Part shown: in pieces, positions 1-12,190 of the stretch
Position numbering within the stretch: the stretch's first letter is position 1
Layout of the letters: each line of letters opens with the position of its first letter
Source of the DNA: Evernia prunastri
Taxonomy: Eukaryota > Ascomycota > Lecanoromycetes > Lecanorales > Parmeliaceae
NCBI GenBank assembly: GCA_003184365.1
Contig: NKYR01000164.1
Location: 1-64,000 of the forward strand
Direction: 5' to 3'
Length of the DNA: 64,000 nt
Notes under the pieces: model-generated
What the model was told of the DNA's origin: nothing
Seen by the model: only the letters and a program-made list of their open reading frames with translations
Database searches by the model: none
Program-made: the position numbers and the translations under genes

Positions 1-376
1 ATTCTATGGAAGACGAAGGATCCTGCAGGAGGATATCCCTGCCTGCTGACTAAGTATATGCTAAGCTAAACTCAGTGCCTCCCGGTACCACCTTCCAACT
101 TGATTGCGAGTAGTGTCTTCGTCACAAGGTGACGGAGCAGACGGACCTTTTGCATCATTAAATTGTTCACATCTTCTGCTTTTCTTTTTCCCCTCGCCAT
201 ACGTAGATATCAATTCCACTCCTCGTAATCGCCAGGGAAGAAAGCGAATATTTTCAAGTCCCAACAATTCCCATCCAGCATCTCCCGCTGCAATACTTGT
301 GTTCTGTTACTCGCAGTCTATCAATCTATTTCCTTAGTGCTTCTTCTCCCTGTACAATCTCTTCTCGTAATTGAAA
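1..376. other. 5' flank of 5-oxoprolinase, no gene
   Basis: No convincing coding sequence. The part from about 160 to 370 is pyrimidine-rich, as is usual just upstream of fungal start codons, and probably holds the core promoter and 5' UTR of the oxoprolinase gene. Confidence 0.4.
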
Positions 377-3300
377 ATGGCTGTCACTAGAGACAAAGGA
401 ATCCGGATAGCAATAGACGTGAGCTGCAATGCACATCGATCATTCAGCAACATAATGGTACTAATGCTAGGCAGAGGGGAGGTACGTTCACTGATTGCGT
501 TGGAAATGCAGGGAGCGGGAAAATGGAAGATGATATAGTCATCAAACTACTCTCGGAAGACCCGTCCAATTATGATGATGCCCCTCTTGAGGGTATCAGG
601 CGTATGCTGTCCAAGTTCACCGGGACAGAAGTCGCTAGGGGAGAACCCCTGGACACGTCAAAGATTGAAAGTATCCGCATGGGTACCACTGTAGCTACAA
701 ATGCGTTATTAGAACGAAAAGGTGAAAGGATTGCCATGGTCGTCACTAAAGGATTCAAGGACTGCCTCGAGATTGGAAATCAATCGCGACCAAAGATCTT
801 CGATCTGGCTATTCGGAAGCCCGAAGTCCTTTACGAAAGGGTTGTCGAGATCGATGAAAGGGTGACACTTGAGGACTACGCAGAAGATCCCGAAAGGCAT
901 GTCACTAAAACCGATGACTCAACCGCTGAGGAGGGTCTCGTACGAGGGCTGTCAGGAGAAGCTGTCAGGATACTCACAAGACCATCCAAAGATACAATCA
1001 AGTCACAGCTAAAAGAACTCTATGATGACAATTTCCGTAGTATCGCTGTTTGTCTTGTCCATGGATACACCTTTCCAGATCATGAGGCGATGGTTGGAGA
1101 AATGGCTAAAGAGGTTGGCTTTGAACATGTCAGCTTGAGTCACGAATTGATGCCGATGATCAAGCTTGTTCCGAGAGCTACCTCTGCATGTGCTGATGCG
1201 TATTTGACACCCGCAATCAAAAAGTACATTGCAGGCTTTCAGGCTGGCTTTGAAGGTGGCCTAGGCACAGAGAGTGTCAAAAAGGAAGCCGGTACCAAGG
1301 GTGCACGCTGCGAGTTCATGCAGTCTGATGGAGGCCTGGTGGATGTCGATCTCTTCTCTGGCTTACGAGCAATCTTGTCAGGTCCCGCAGGAGGAGTGGT
1401 AGGCTATGCACTAACTTCTTACGATTCAAACACCAAGACACCCGTTATTGGGTTCGATATGGGGGGTACTAGCACAGATGTTAGTCGATATGGCTCCGGA
1501 AGGTATGAGCATGTCTTTGAAACGACGACAGCCGGTGTGACCATCCAATCACCACAACTAGACATCAATACCGTCGCTGCAGGTGGTGGATCTCGACTTT
1601 TTTTCCGTAATGGCCTATTCGTGGTCGGCCCAGAGTCTGCAGGAGCTCATCCCGGGCCTGCATGTTATCGAAAGGGCGGTCCACTTACGGTCACCGATGC
1701 AAACCTCTTCCTAGGTCGCCTCTTACCTGACTTCTTCCCAAAGATTTTTGGGAAGACAGAAGATCAAGGCCTAGATGCAACTGCAAGCGAAAAGCTCTTC
1801 AAGGAACTGACTGAAGATATCAACAAAGAGGTCGCTGGAAATGAGAAGGAGAAGTCGATGAACCCAGATGAAGTCGCTTATGGATTTATCAAGATAGCTA
1901 ATGAGACGATGACTAGGCCGATCAGGTCACTGACCGAAGCTAAAGGATATGACACCTCGCAACATCGACTGGCTACGTTTGGAGGTGCGGGTGGCCAACA
2001 TGCCGTCGCGATTGCAGAAAGTCTTGGCATCAAGCAAATCCTTGTCCACCGTTACTCCTCAGTGCTGTCCGCCTATGGAATGGCGTTGGCGGATGTTGTA
2101 GACGAGAGCCAGGTACCGGACTCCAAAACTTGGTCTGACGAAGGCGAAGTGGTGGACGAACTGAAGAAGACGATGCACGACTTGACAGAGAGATCGACTG
2201 CAAAACTTCGAGACCAAGACTTCTCCAACGATAGCATAGTCTTCGAGGAGTACTTAAATATGAGATATAGAGGCACGGAGTCCGCTCTAATGATTGTAAA
2301 ACCCAGCGAAGAAGAGGCGAAGAAAGATTTCGGCGGCAATGACTGGGCATTTGGAAAGGCATTTGTCAAGCAGCACGAACGTGAATTTGGCTTTACTCTA
2401 CCAGACCGTGACATTATAGTGGACGATGTTCGCGCCAGAGGCATCGGCAAAAGCTTCGGGGGGCTGGAGAGGACAGTCGACATGCAATTGAAGGACATCA
2501 AGCCAAAGGATTTGGGCGAAGGGAAGCGATATGGTGTTTCCAAGGTCTATTTCGAGGGTGGACGCCAAGAGACCCCTATCTACAAACTTGAAGACCTTGA
2601 CGTTGGCGATCGAGTCCAAGGCCCCGCGATATTGGCCGACGGTACTCAAACCATTGTTGTTACACCTGGAGCGACGGCCTTGGTCATTGAGACACATGTC
2701 GTGATTGACATTGGTAAAGCAGAAGGTCAAGACAAGAAAGTAAATGCCAAAGAAGTTGATCCTATCATGCTAAGCATCTTTGCCCATCGTTTCATGGCTA
2801 TTGCGGAACAGATGGGTCGAGCGTTACAAAAGACTAGTGTCAGTACAAATGTCAAGGAAAGGCTGGACTACTCGTGTGCTTTGTTCGACTCTACTGGTGG
2901 GCTTGTTGCCAATGGTATGTTCTTGGCACTGCAGCTTCATTGCCCTTCATCTGACATACTACAGCGCCTCATCTACCCGTTCATCTCGGGAGCATGTCGA
3001 CTTGTGTGACGACCCAAGCCGAAATATGGAAAGGCAAGCTGAAGCCAGGAGACGTTATTGTGTCCAATCACCCAGAATTTGGCGGGACCCATTTACCAGA
3101 CATCACAGTCGTCACTCCAGCTTTCAACGGCAAGGACATCGTCTTCTACGTGGCGTCCCGTGCCCATCATGCCGATATTGGCGGTATCCTACCCGGCTCA
3201 ATGCCTCCACACTCCCGAGAACTGTTCCAAGAGGGAGCGGCCATTAAGTCGGAAAAGCTTGTTTCCGAGGGCCACTTCAACGAAAAAATAATCACAGAAT

Positions 3301-3963
3301 TGCTCTACGATGAGCCAGCACAATACCCAGATTGTAGTGGCACACGATGCCTGGCGGACAATCTCAACGACCTCAAAGCGCAAATCGCCGCCAACCAAAA
3401 AGGCATCAACCTGATCAGCGCACTGATAGAAGACTACGGGGAGGAAGTCGTCCAGTTCTACATGCGCAACATCCAAGACAACGCCGAGCTGAGCGTGCGC
3501 AACCTCCTCAAAGACGTCAGCAAGCGATTCGAAGGCCAAGACCTGACAGCCACCGACTACATGGACGACGGCAGCCCCATCACGCTCAAGATCAGCATCG
3601 ACCCCGCCAAAGGCGAAGCGACCTTCGACTTCGCGGGCACGGGCCCCGAAGTCTACGGCAACACCAACGCCCCGGAAGCCGTGACCTACTCCGCCATCAT
3701 CTACTGCCTCCGGAGCCTGATCGAAGACGACATCCCGCTGAACCAAGGCTGCCTGAAACCCGTCCGCGTCCTCATCCCGCCCGGATCCTTCCTCTCGCCC
3801 TCGGACCAAGCCGCCGTCGTCGGCGGCAACGTCCTCACCTCCCAGCGCGTCACCGACGTCATCCTCCGCGCGTTCACCGCCTGCGCCGCCTCCCAGGGCG
3901 ACTGCAACAACCTGACCTTCGGCTTCGGCGGCAACCTGTCGACCTCGTCCTCGCCCACGCAGG

Positions 3964-3995
<32 letters not shown>

Positions 3996-4532
3996 TCCGG
4001 CGCGGGCCCCACCTGGGCCGGCACGCACGGCGTGCACACGCACATGACCAACACGCGCATCACTGACGCCGAGGTCTTCGAGCGCCGCTACCCGGTCGTG
4101 CTGCGCGCCTTCGGGCTGCGGGCCGGCAGCGGCGGCAGGGGCGCGCACCGGGGCGGCGACGGCGTGGTGCGGGACATCGAGTTCCGCATCCCGGTGCAGG
4201 TGAGCATCCTGAGCGAGCGGCGCGTGTACCACCCGTACGGGCTGGCCGGCGGCGGGGAGGCGGCGTGCGGCATCAACTACTGGGTGCGGCGGGTGCGCAA
4301 GGGCGGGCGCGGGGAGGACGACGGGGAGGAGTGGGAGGAGCGGTGGATCAATCTCGGGGGCAAGAACACGGCGGCGATGCGGGCGGGGGAGAGGATCGTG
4401 GTGTGTACGCCTGGGGGTGGCGGGTGGGGGGAGGTGGGCGGGGAGAGCAGGGCTGTGAAGAGGAAGGATGAGCGGGCGACGTGGAGGAAGGGGAGTGTGG
4501 CGCAGAGGATGGAGGCGCAGGAGACGGCTTAG
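377..4532 (+). CDS. OXP1: 5-oxoprolinase (ATP-hydrolysing), 3 exons
   Basis: Cytosolic enzyme of the gamma-glutamyl (glutathione) cycle that opens 5-oxo-L-proline to L-glutamate using ATP. Proposed join 377..418, 475..2914, 2965..4532 gives 1349 residues, close to the usual length near 1300. The 56-bp and 50-bp introns start GTGAGC and GTATGT. Splicing restores the N-terminal IAIDRGGTFTD motif; a start at 523 would lose it. Order: hydantoinase A N-terminal domain (about 9-220), hydantoinase A with GFDMGGTSTDV near 340, hydantoinase B (about 760-1300). The second intron lies where the HydA part passes to HydB, restoring an APHLPVHLGSMS stretch. The last kilobase of coding is far richer in G+C than the first two kilobases, without loss of frame. 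A long antisense ORF in that GC-rich part is a shadow. Identification is firm; exact ends are by eye. Confidence 0.95.
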
Positions 4533-5410
4533 TGGGATGGGATGGGATGGGACGGGATGGGGGTTTGAAGCATTGATATGCACGATTGGGCCTCCCTCTG
4601 GCTTGGACAAAGCTGCTTTGGAACGGATGAAGCTGTTTTGCGCATCGCCCGTCTGTATTGAAAGAATGATGAAATGTTTTCCCCAAAAAAAGAAGAAAAA
4701 TCACCTGCGCGAGTCTGATACCTTTCTCACATCTGGCGTCTCGAGACATGACCAGAACAAAGCTCCTCACCGGTATCACATATCCGAAAAACCCCCTACT
4801 TTCCCTCTCCAAGACCAGTACAGTAATCACAAGTCTCAAATCTCAGACCGCCCCTCTCCAATTTCTCCTTACCCCCTTCCCCCACCAAAAAAAAAGAACG
4901 AAAAAGAACATAACGGCACCAATCACTCCAAAGACACTTCCCAACCCGCCGGTCCTCACTACACAACTTCAACAGGCGTAGACAATCCGACAGCACAGTG
5001 CCGCCAACAACCTCACATGTTTCAATAAAGTATGAGATCAAAAACTGGCCCCCCCAGACATCCCCATTCCAGTCACCTCGTGTTCCAGAAACACTGGATC
5101 TACCACTGTACATAGTACAGATACCCAGAGGCTTCTGGAGTGATTGAATCGAATTTTGGCAGCATCCAATATCCAGAGTACGTGCTGAGCGGTCGAGCTC
5201 GAAGATCTGCACACCCCACGCACGTGGTGTCCGATCCGACCGGCTGTGAGTCGGCTCTGTTGATCGCTTATAGATGTCAGATGCGCCATGCGGCGATGCT
5301 CCGCGCGCAAGAACGTGGACAAGACCATTCTTTAACAAACGCAGAAGGCTGTCTGACTCTTGAGCCGATTCCAGCGATCTTACACTTTCATTCCTACACT
5401 TCCGAATGCA
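4533..5410. other. intergenic, no gene seen
   Basis: Begins with a short GGGAT-type run at 4533-4560, then A-rich and C-rich stretches. The open frames here are low-complexity and have no family resemblance. It should hold the oxoprolinase 3' UTR and the promoter of the next gene. Confidence 0.4.
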
Positions 5411-6349
5411 ATGGTCGTATTCAGCCGGGCCATCGCTTTGCCAACGCTACTCAGCCTAGCCGCAACCAATGCCGGCACAGTCGCCCCGCTCTCGAACCGG
5501 ACCGGTATTCTCCACGACGTCGCCACCGCGCCAAGAGTCGGAGCCATAGACCCCCGCTTCACGGCCGATTACCAACCGGGGCGGGTCCGGCTCTAGGCGA
5601 CATCGTGCCTCATGAGCGCCGTGAACGCCATGATGGAGCTCGCGCTCGAGAATTTCAACGAACCGATCCCCACCCGGAACTACATGGACCCTGCGTATCC
5701 CGAGGTCATGATCGCGCCCGTGGCGACGGCGCCGGGGCGGAGGATCGAGACGCGGTATCTCCTGTGGGCGGTGTGGGAAGGGATCAGGTGGATGACCGGT
5801 CGGCATGGTTTTGTGGATCTCGTGGTCGGGGCGTATTGGGATGGTGTCCTCATGTGCCACGTCTGGATCACGGGAACATCGAGGGGATTGAGTATCGCTG
5901 GAAGCAATGGTACTGTGGGTCTCGTGGCGCGGTCAGAAGGTACAATCATTGACAGCGCCACGGTAGAGACCAGGCAAGGCGTGACGGGCGTCAGGAACCT
6001 ATTGAACGACCATCATTTGACAGTATCCGTGACCCAGGTTGGGGACACTCTGGGTATAACGGAAGTCTTCACCGCAATCTTTGCGGCTTTGGAATACATG
6101 GCCCATTTCCCAAGCGAAGATTTATTGGTCAATTTCGAGATTTCCCCAGACAATGAAGACACAACAGTTGGGATCCTAGGACATACGCAGGCTCCTGCGC
6201 CCAGACCACCCTTCTTCGAGTACCAATGGGCTATCTTGAGCGTGGGGCAGATTCCTGCGTATATGTTGCAGCAGATGAGATTCACGGAAGCATTTATTGA
6301 CATTGTGGTAGACGGTGTCGCCCTTGGAGAAGGATTCTTATCCAAGTAA
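5411..6349 (+). pseudogene. secreted-protein-like gene interrupted by in-frame TAG
   Basis: From the ATG at 5411 a signal-peptide-like start (MVVFSRAIALPTLLSLAATNAG) leads into a frame that stops at TAG 5594-5596 after 61 codons. The same frame then stays open for 251 codons to 6349 without another stop. The downstream part reads like a real domain, rich in hydrophobic and aromatic residues. I do not recognise a named family; it resembles fungal secreted or cell-wall hypothetical proteins of about 300 residues. No shift of frame is needed, so one nonsense change, readthrough or a sequence error would explain it. An intron ending at CTCTAG 5596 with a GT near 5507 is formally possible, but it lacks a clear branch site and would remove conserved-looking residues. 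It could also be a functional gene with downstream initiation at 5612. Confidence 0.55.
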
Positions 6350-6784
6350 AGCCTGCGATAAACATACCAGGTTTCTGGTCCAAACATTGAGCCTAGCTTC
6401 AATAATATCATCCCTAGTCTAGAGGGTGCAATGTCGCTTCGATAAATATAGAGCTTGATATCTTTTGGTGTTGAATGCCGATATTATGTGAGCTCGAACA
6501 GCATCAAGAATGACATGCATTTTGGGAACATAGCTCAGAGTTTCCGTACCAGAGAGGTGTGCGAGTTGCAAATGCTGCAGGAACAAGAACAACTCATTCA
6601 TCTTTCCGGAATGTTCGTTCAAGAATATCTTACGCAACAATCTGAGAGGATCAAGCCGCTTGCCTCTGTTCCTCAGATGCACTTTTATCTGTCTGCTATA
6701 CAAGGAATCCGGACTGAAAGCAAAATGGGGCGAGTCTGAGCGGAGCACACAGCTGTGAAAGTGTTTAGCACGTGTTGCAGAGTC
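6350..6784. other. intergenic, no gene seen
   Basis: Convergent spacer of about 435 bp between a + strand and a - strand gene; open frames here are short and show no family signal. Confidence 0.4.
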
Positions 6785-8120
6785 TTATGCAGGGTCTTGT
6801 GCCATTTGTCTGTGTTCCTCGGCGCCTTTTTGGATCATACTTTGTAGCAGTGATTCCAATCGAGCTGCATTAGCGATGAAATCACTCGGAGGAATCGTCG
6901 AAGATATCAAAGGACGGGGTAAGACGTTGATTTTGAGTTCTCTTAAACCATTCGCTCCATACTGCATTTCAAGAAGGCGGGCTATCCATGGAGCATTAGC
7001 TGCAGGCATTGTGAAGGTTCCACCAAGGTAAACAAAAGCCTCAATTGTCCGCAAACCTTTCAAAGTTTGTTTGATCAATTTTGACCAAGTAAGTAGATTG
7101 CAAGCGGTACATTTCTGCATCCGGTGTGTGTGTAGAGCAGCGCGTCGACTAATATGGCCATCTTGACACGGACTGGACATGGTGATATTGTTGTAGCAGA
7201 TTTGAATGCGTCTAATCTGTGCAAGGCGATGGGGAAGTACGCTCTGCAAGAAGAAGGGTGGTGATGTGAGCGATGCAAACGAAAACGTGTGCAGGCCTGG
7301 ACAAATTAGCTTCTAAGATGATAGACTGGAGACTGCGACACTTACTATACAGTAAATCAACGGCTTCTAAGTACATTTGCTTACAGCATTTGACGAGAGT
7401 CACAGGGCCCCGGCCGCGGTCTTTCGGGAAGTCGATGGAGAAATGGGTTTGCGCAATGACGTTGTACCCTGCGTAGATGACTTCTGCTTCAGCAGGATCA
7501 ACGAGATGCCAAGCAGAGGCATTGGAGATGACTCTGTCAAATGCATGATCACAGTGGTAGCCGCGAATTCTGCCAGCCCTCATTGCATTGACGTGTGCGT
7601 CCAGCACACTACCCGAATTCTTTTCAAGGCTGTGCACGACAACGTGTACGTGTTTTGCATGGCCGACAATGACCTCGTTGTAAATCTGGAGCCGTATTTC
7701 GAATGGAAGTTTAGTAAAGAAGGAAGCCCGTTGAGACTCTGCACAATACGGCGCCTGGCTGAGTCTACGTCTGAGCTGTAGAGGAAGAGGACGGGGCTTT
7801 TCTCTCTCGAAAGCTTTTTCTTGAGCCTGTCGCTTACAATGTAGATGATAAAACCAGAGGATTTTGAAAGGTAATACGGCAGCAATTTTGTAAATCAATT
7901 TGAACCGTTGTCGTCCCGCTGAGGAGCAAAGAAGTGGGCACAAACTTATTGGAAGGAGAATATAGACCAAGGGACCGCAAACAAGAATGGTGAGCACAAT
8001 TAAAACGTACCCCAGCCCGCAGCAAATCTGCCGGATCCAAGACAGATCCCGGTGGCAAGCCTTCGCTGGGAGTCTTAGTAGTATCCAGCGCAGAATGATT
8101 ACGATTGCAAAAGGGCCCAT
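6785..8120 (-). CDS. membrane-anchored DUF7730/F-box-like hypothetical protein
   Basis: Proposed join complement(6785..7296, 7346..8120), 428 residues. The 49-bp intron (GTAAGT...GTCCAG) brings together LLYS and LHTFSFASL, a pattern common at this point of fungal DUF7730 proteins. The frame is open upstream to about 8195 but has only a TTG there; the first ATG is at 8120, so an extra 5' exon remains possible. The N-terminal 90 residues hold two hydrophobic segments that look membrane-spanning, followed by a basic stretch. Then comes LPFEIRLQIYNEV, the F-box-like start of the DUF7730 module, and a conserved-looking LPHRLAQIRRIQI strand near the exon junction. Function is unknown; such proteins form large families in Dothideomycetes and Leotiomycetes. 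The membrane segments ahead of the domain are less usual. Confidence 0.7.
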
Positions 8121-8812
8121 AAAGGCGTTTGAGTAGACCTCGACTGCTGCTGTCCTGCTGAGATTTTGGCTGTCCAGTATCTTGAGGTTGAACAAATGCC
8201 TGAATCCGGAGAGGTCTCGGATTTTAGGTTATTATATCGAACGATCAACAACCTCATCAGCATGGATCAAACCACAATGGTACGCTGCATAGGGGTATGA
8301 TCTGGCAAACTTGAGAGCTGATGATATCAGTATATTCATGTAGCACTTGCTCGTAGTCTAAGCCTGGTTGCCTACGAGTGTAAAGAGCCTATCACTCAAT
8401 AGCCGCCTCTAATAATAACAATGATGTGGGACGAGGAGCGAATAAAGTGAAAGTGAAAGAGAAGGATTGAGATGAAACTCAACTCTCTCTGTGTTGCAAA
8501 AGTGCTTAGCAATGACCCTCGGGACGATGTGGGTTGAAGGAACAATATTTAGCTCCCGAGACCCTCGGATTTATGGTCACGTGATTCTGTTGCAGGGATG
8601 TATGGGTCCCCTCGTGCGGCCAACTCTAGTTGCCAGATGGCCCTTCCTCAAATCTTACAAATCCATAGGGGGAACACAACACCATCCAACAATTCTTTCT
8701 CTCTGTCCTCTTCTCTCTTCTCTCTTCTCTCCTCAAATTAAATACTCTCGCACTCTTTCACTCAAGCCTGCGACCTAAGCAATTACTTTCTTTTTTAATT
8801 CATACAAAAATC
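8121..8812. promoter_or_regulatory. divergent promoter region, PDI side with CT tract
   Basis: Shared 5' region between the DUF7730-like gene (-) and PDI (+). A long C/T tract at about 8695-8733 followed by AAATTAAATA lies 60-110 bp before the PDI start, the usual core-promoter layout of strongly expressed fungal genes. I cannot assign an unfolded-protein-response element with confidence. Confidence 0.4.
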
Positions 8813-10560
8813 ATGAGGAACTTCAGAAGCGTAGCCCTCGGGCTTGTAGGAGCTGCTGCTGTAGCATCAGCGTCGGATGTTCACGACCTCAAGAAAGATA
8901 CATTTACAGACTTCGTCAAGAGCCATGATCTTGTCCTAGCAGAATTCTTCGCCCCCTGGTGCGGCCACTGCAAAGCATTGGCCCCAGAATATGAAGAAGC
9001 CGCCACGACGCTGAAAGAGAAGGACATCCCCTTGGTCAAGATTGATTGCACAGAGGAAGCCGATTTGTGTAAAGAGTATGGGGTCGAAGGTTACCCAACT
9101 GTCAAGGTCTTCCGAGGCCCGGACAACGTAAGCCCCTACTCAGGGCAAAGGAAGGCACCTGCGTACGTACCAGCCTGGCAACTTTCAGGGGGACCCTCGC
9201 TGACCGCTGTGTCTAGCATCATCTCGTACATGACCAAGCAAGCCCTCCCCGCAGTATCAGTAATTACATCGGAGACATTTGAGGAATTCAAGACCGCAGA
9301 TCAGGTGGTCGTGGTCGCATTCTTCGAAGCTGGCGATAAGACATCAAACACCACTTTCAGCGAGGTCGCTGAGAGTCTGAGGGACGATCATCTCTTTGGA
9401 GCCTCCAATGACGCCAAGTTGGCCGAAGCTGAGGGGGTCAAGTTCCCATCAGTCGTTCTCTACAAATCTTTTGACGAGGGTAAGGACATCTTCGAGGAGA
9501 AATTCGACAAGGAAGCGATCGCCAAATTTACCAAGACCTCGGCCATGCCACTGGTTGGCGAAGTCGGCCCTGAGACCTACGCTGGCTACATGGCGGTATG
9601 TTCACCTTGCCCGAGCCCAAGATTGAGCCATACTAACGTGTGCTTAGGCTGGCATACCACTAGCGTACATATTCGCAGAAACTCCAGAGGAGCGCGCTGA
9701 ATTGGCTGCTGAACTGAAGCCTCTCGCACAAAAGCACAAGGGAGTCATCAGCTTCGCCACCATTGACGCCAAAGCCTTTGGCGCACACGCTGGTAACCTG
9801 AACCTTGAAGATGGCAAATGGCCGGCTTTTGCCATTCAGGAGACTGTCAAGAACCAGAAGTTCCCATTCGACCAGGATAAGAAGCTAACACATGACGATA
9901 TTGGCGCATTCGTCCAAGACTTCGTTGACGGCAAGGTTAACCCCAGCGTCAAGTCTGAGCCCGTTCCAGAGAAGCAAGAAGGCCCTGTCCAGGTTGTCGT
10001 GGCCAATAACTACAAGGAGATCGTTTTGGACAATGATAACGATGTTCTTCTTGAGTTCTACGCCCCTTGGTGCGGTCACTGCAAAGCGTAAGATCTCCTG
10101 CAACTGCATACTCCATCAACTTAGAGTCTGACAATCCATCCATAGCTTGGCCCCTAAATACGAAGAACTCGCCTCCATGTACCCCGCCAGCGCCAAAGTC
10201 ACCGTCGCCAAAGTTGACGCCACAGCCAACGATGTCCCCGATGAGATCCAAGGCTTCCCAACCATCAAACTCTTCCCCGCTGGCAGCAAAGAGGAACCGA
10301 TCACCTACTCCGGTTCTCGCACCATCGAAGATCTAGCCGAGTTTATCAAGGAGAATGGCAAGTACAAGGTGGATGCATATGAGGGCAAGAAGGAGACCGA
10401 TGATGATACTGAAGCTCCTTTGGCCGAGGGTATGGGTGAGGCAGCAAAGGCAGCTACCGAGACCGTCAAGAGCGCGGCAAGTGACGCCGCCGAGGCCGTC
10501 AAGACAGCTGCTACCGACTCAGATGGTGCGGATGACGGCAGTGAGCATGATGAGCTATAG
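8813..10560 (+). CDS. PDI1: protein disulfide isomerase, 4 exons, HDEL
   Basis: ER-lumen oxidoreductase that forms and reshuffles disulfides in secretory proteins. Proposed join 8813..9162, 9217..9595, 9648..10087, 10146..10560, 527 residues. It has a signal peptide (about 1-20), a first thioredoxin domain with APWCGHCKA (Cys50/Cys53), two middle b-type domains, a second active domain with the same motif (Cys385/Cys388), an acidic tail and C-terminal HDEL for ER retrieval. The introns are 54, 52 and 58 bp; the second carries a perfect TACTAAC branch site at 9631-9637, and the third splits the alanine codon after the second active site. The Ala/Thr/Val-rich stretch before the tail is typical of filamentous fungal PDI. 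Firm identification. Known as pdiA in Aspergillus. Confidence 0.97.
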
Positions 10561-11048
10561 AGGCATCGCGATACGTTGCGGCAGCGGTTGTCGGAAAACG
10601 TAGCGGCCGGTAAGATATCCGCTCTGCGGGAGGGGGGTTTTTTGCCCGGCTTCTTTTTCAAAATGCACATTGATTGGCCTCAGTCTTGTTTTGCAATGTA
10701 CATCTATCGGCGTCGGGACTTCTTGTCATAGTTTGAAGAAAATTCATGCCACGGATCTACTTTCTAGCACTATGAACCACATGTCTCGATCATCGTCTCT
10801 TTCAGACGAGCCAGCAGCCAAGCATGTAACCCATCATCGATATTCTCGTGCCACCCCCTTTCCCCCACCCTATGTAATCACCTCCGATCTTCGAGCTCAT
10901 GTGTTGTAATAGTGATGCATTGACGTTGTCAGTCCATCGTGTCAACAATGCTTTCTCTCGCTCTTCCCCCTCCCCCCTTCCCCGCCTCTCTCTTTCTCTC
11001 TCTCTCTCACACATATCCACCACTCACTCTCTCACACACACTCACACA

Positions 11049-11146
11049 CACACATACACACATACACACATACACACATACACACATACACACATACACA
11101 CATACACACATACACACATACACACATACACACATACACACATACA
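11049..11146. repeat. octanucleotide microsatellite (CACATACA)n
   Basis: About a dozen near-perfect copies of CACATACA, preceded by CT and CA runs from 10985. It is open in several frames and so creates spurious His/Thr/Tyr-rich ORFs. Confidence 0.9.
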
Positions 11147-11387
11147 TACCCTCACATCCACATCTCCCCTCACTCCCACCTCCTCTCACTCCCATCTATC
11201 TGTCTGACAAACCACCCAAAAAAAACCCAAACCCAACCCCACGTCCCAAAAACACTGCTGCTGCCTCTCTTAACTATCACGGCGTCTAGACCCTCCTGCA
11301 CCCCACATCGCACGCCCCGCCATCTCGCCATCTTGCTCTTATCTACGCGCCGTTTCTGTTTGGTGTGGTATCGCTGTTGTGGACGCC

Positions 11388-11480
11388 ATTGTTGTTTTGC
11401 AGGCCATTGCTGTTATGCAGGCTTTTGCTGTTCTGCAGGCTATTGCTGTTATGGAGGTTATTGCTGTTATGGACGCACTT
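11388..11480. repeat. 18-bp minisatellite
   Basis: Five to six imperfect copies of an 18-bp unit of the type CATTGCTGTTATGCAGGC. Because 18 is a multiple of three, each frame repeats a hexapeptide; all three + frames are open here, and one would read as a Cys-Cys-rich repeat. No start context or homology supports translation. Confidence 0.75.
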
Positions 11481-11542
11481 GTTGTACTGGCGGTTGTCAG
11501 ACGTTATTATGTGTGGTCGTGGTCGTGGTCGTGCTCAGTCTC

Positions 11543-11620
11543 ACCATCAACATCAACATCAACATCAACATCAACATCCAACACCAACACCAACACCAAC
11601 ACCAACATCAACATCAACAG
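11543..11620. repeat. hexanucleotide arrays (CATCAA)n and (CAACAC)n
   Basis: Two adjacent six-base arrays that grade into each other, at about 11543-11580 and 11579-11620. Low-complexity DNA. Confidence 0.85.
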
Positions 11621-11995
11621 CCTCTGCACCATGCTCAACACCATGCTCAACATCACCACTAACAAGAACCCCACAGATCGAAAACCCTCCCGCATCCACG
11701 CAGCCTCATCGTCCCGTCCTACGGTTCGTTCGTCTGTCTGAACGGTCCGAAGCTAGCTACCTTAGCTATATAGAGTCCGTTTTGATGAACGGAACCGAAA
11801 CGACACAAGACGTTCCAAATCGAAATCAAACCCAAACAAAACCAGCTCAATCGAGCGCTCGCTCTGAGATCAAGACCTATACTGTATCTAAACACTCTTA
11901 CCCGGAACCGATTGAAGAGGTTTTTCGGGGGAGAAGCACGTAAGAGGGCGTGGGGTGATTCGGCTCGCGTGCTCTGCATGTATGTATGTGTGTGC

Positions 11996-12190
11996 ATATA
12001 GATAGATGGATGGATGGATGGATGGTGTAATTGACATGTGATACGATTATTGCTGCGGTAGGTTATGGGCTGCGATGTGTGGGATGGGCTGTGATGAGAA
12101 ATAAGATGGGGGGAGATGAGACAAGGGATGAGATGAGAAATGACGTGGGAGATGGGATGAGGGATGGGGATGTGTGTGCGGGATGGCGAG
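11996..12190. repeat. GATG and GGGATG-rich tract
   Basis: A (GATG)n run at about 11996-12025 is followed by a degenerate purine-rich tract of GGGATG/GAGATG units to about 12190. A similar composition recurs at 56.5-56.7 kb. Confidence 0.7.

Noticed and set aside
3198..4610. 470-codon open frame antisense to the oxoprolinase 3' exon
   Set aside because: Alanine/arginine/proline-rich shadow produced by extreme GC content; the sense strand encodes a conserved domain.
11049..11146. Telomere-like array
   Set aside because: The unit is CACATACA, not TTAGGG, and it lies far from a contig end; a plain microsatellite.
11365..11943. 192-codon open frame at 11.4-11.9 kb
   Set aside because: Runs through minisatellite and hexanucleotide arrays; low-complexity and no fungal start context or homology.
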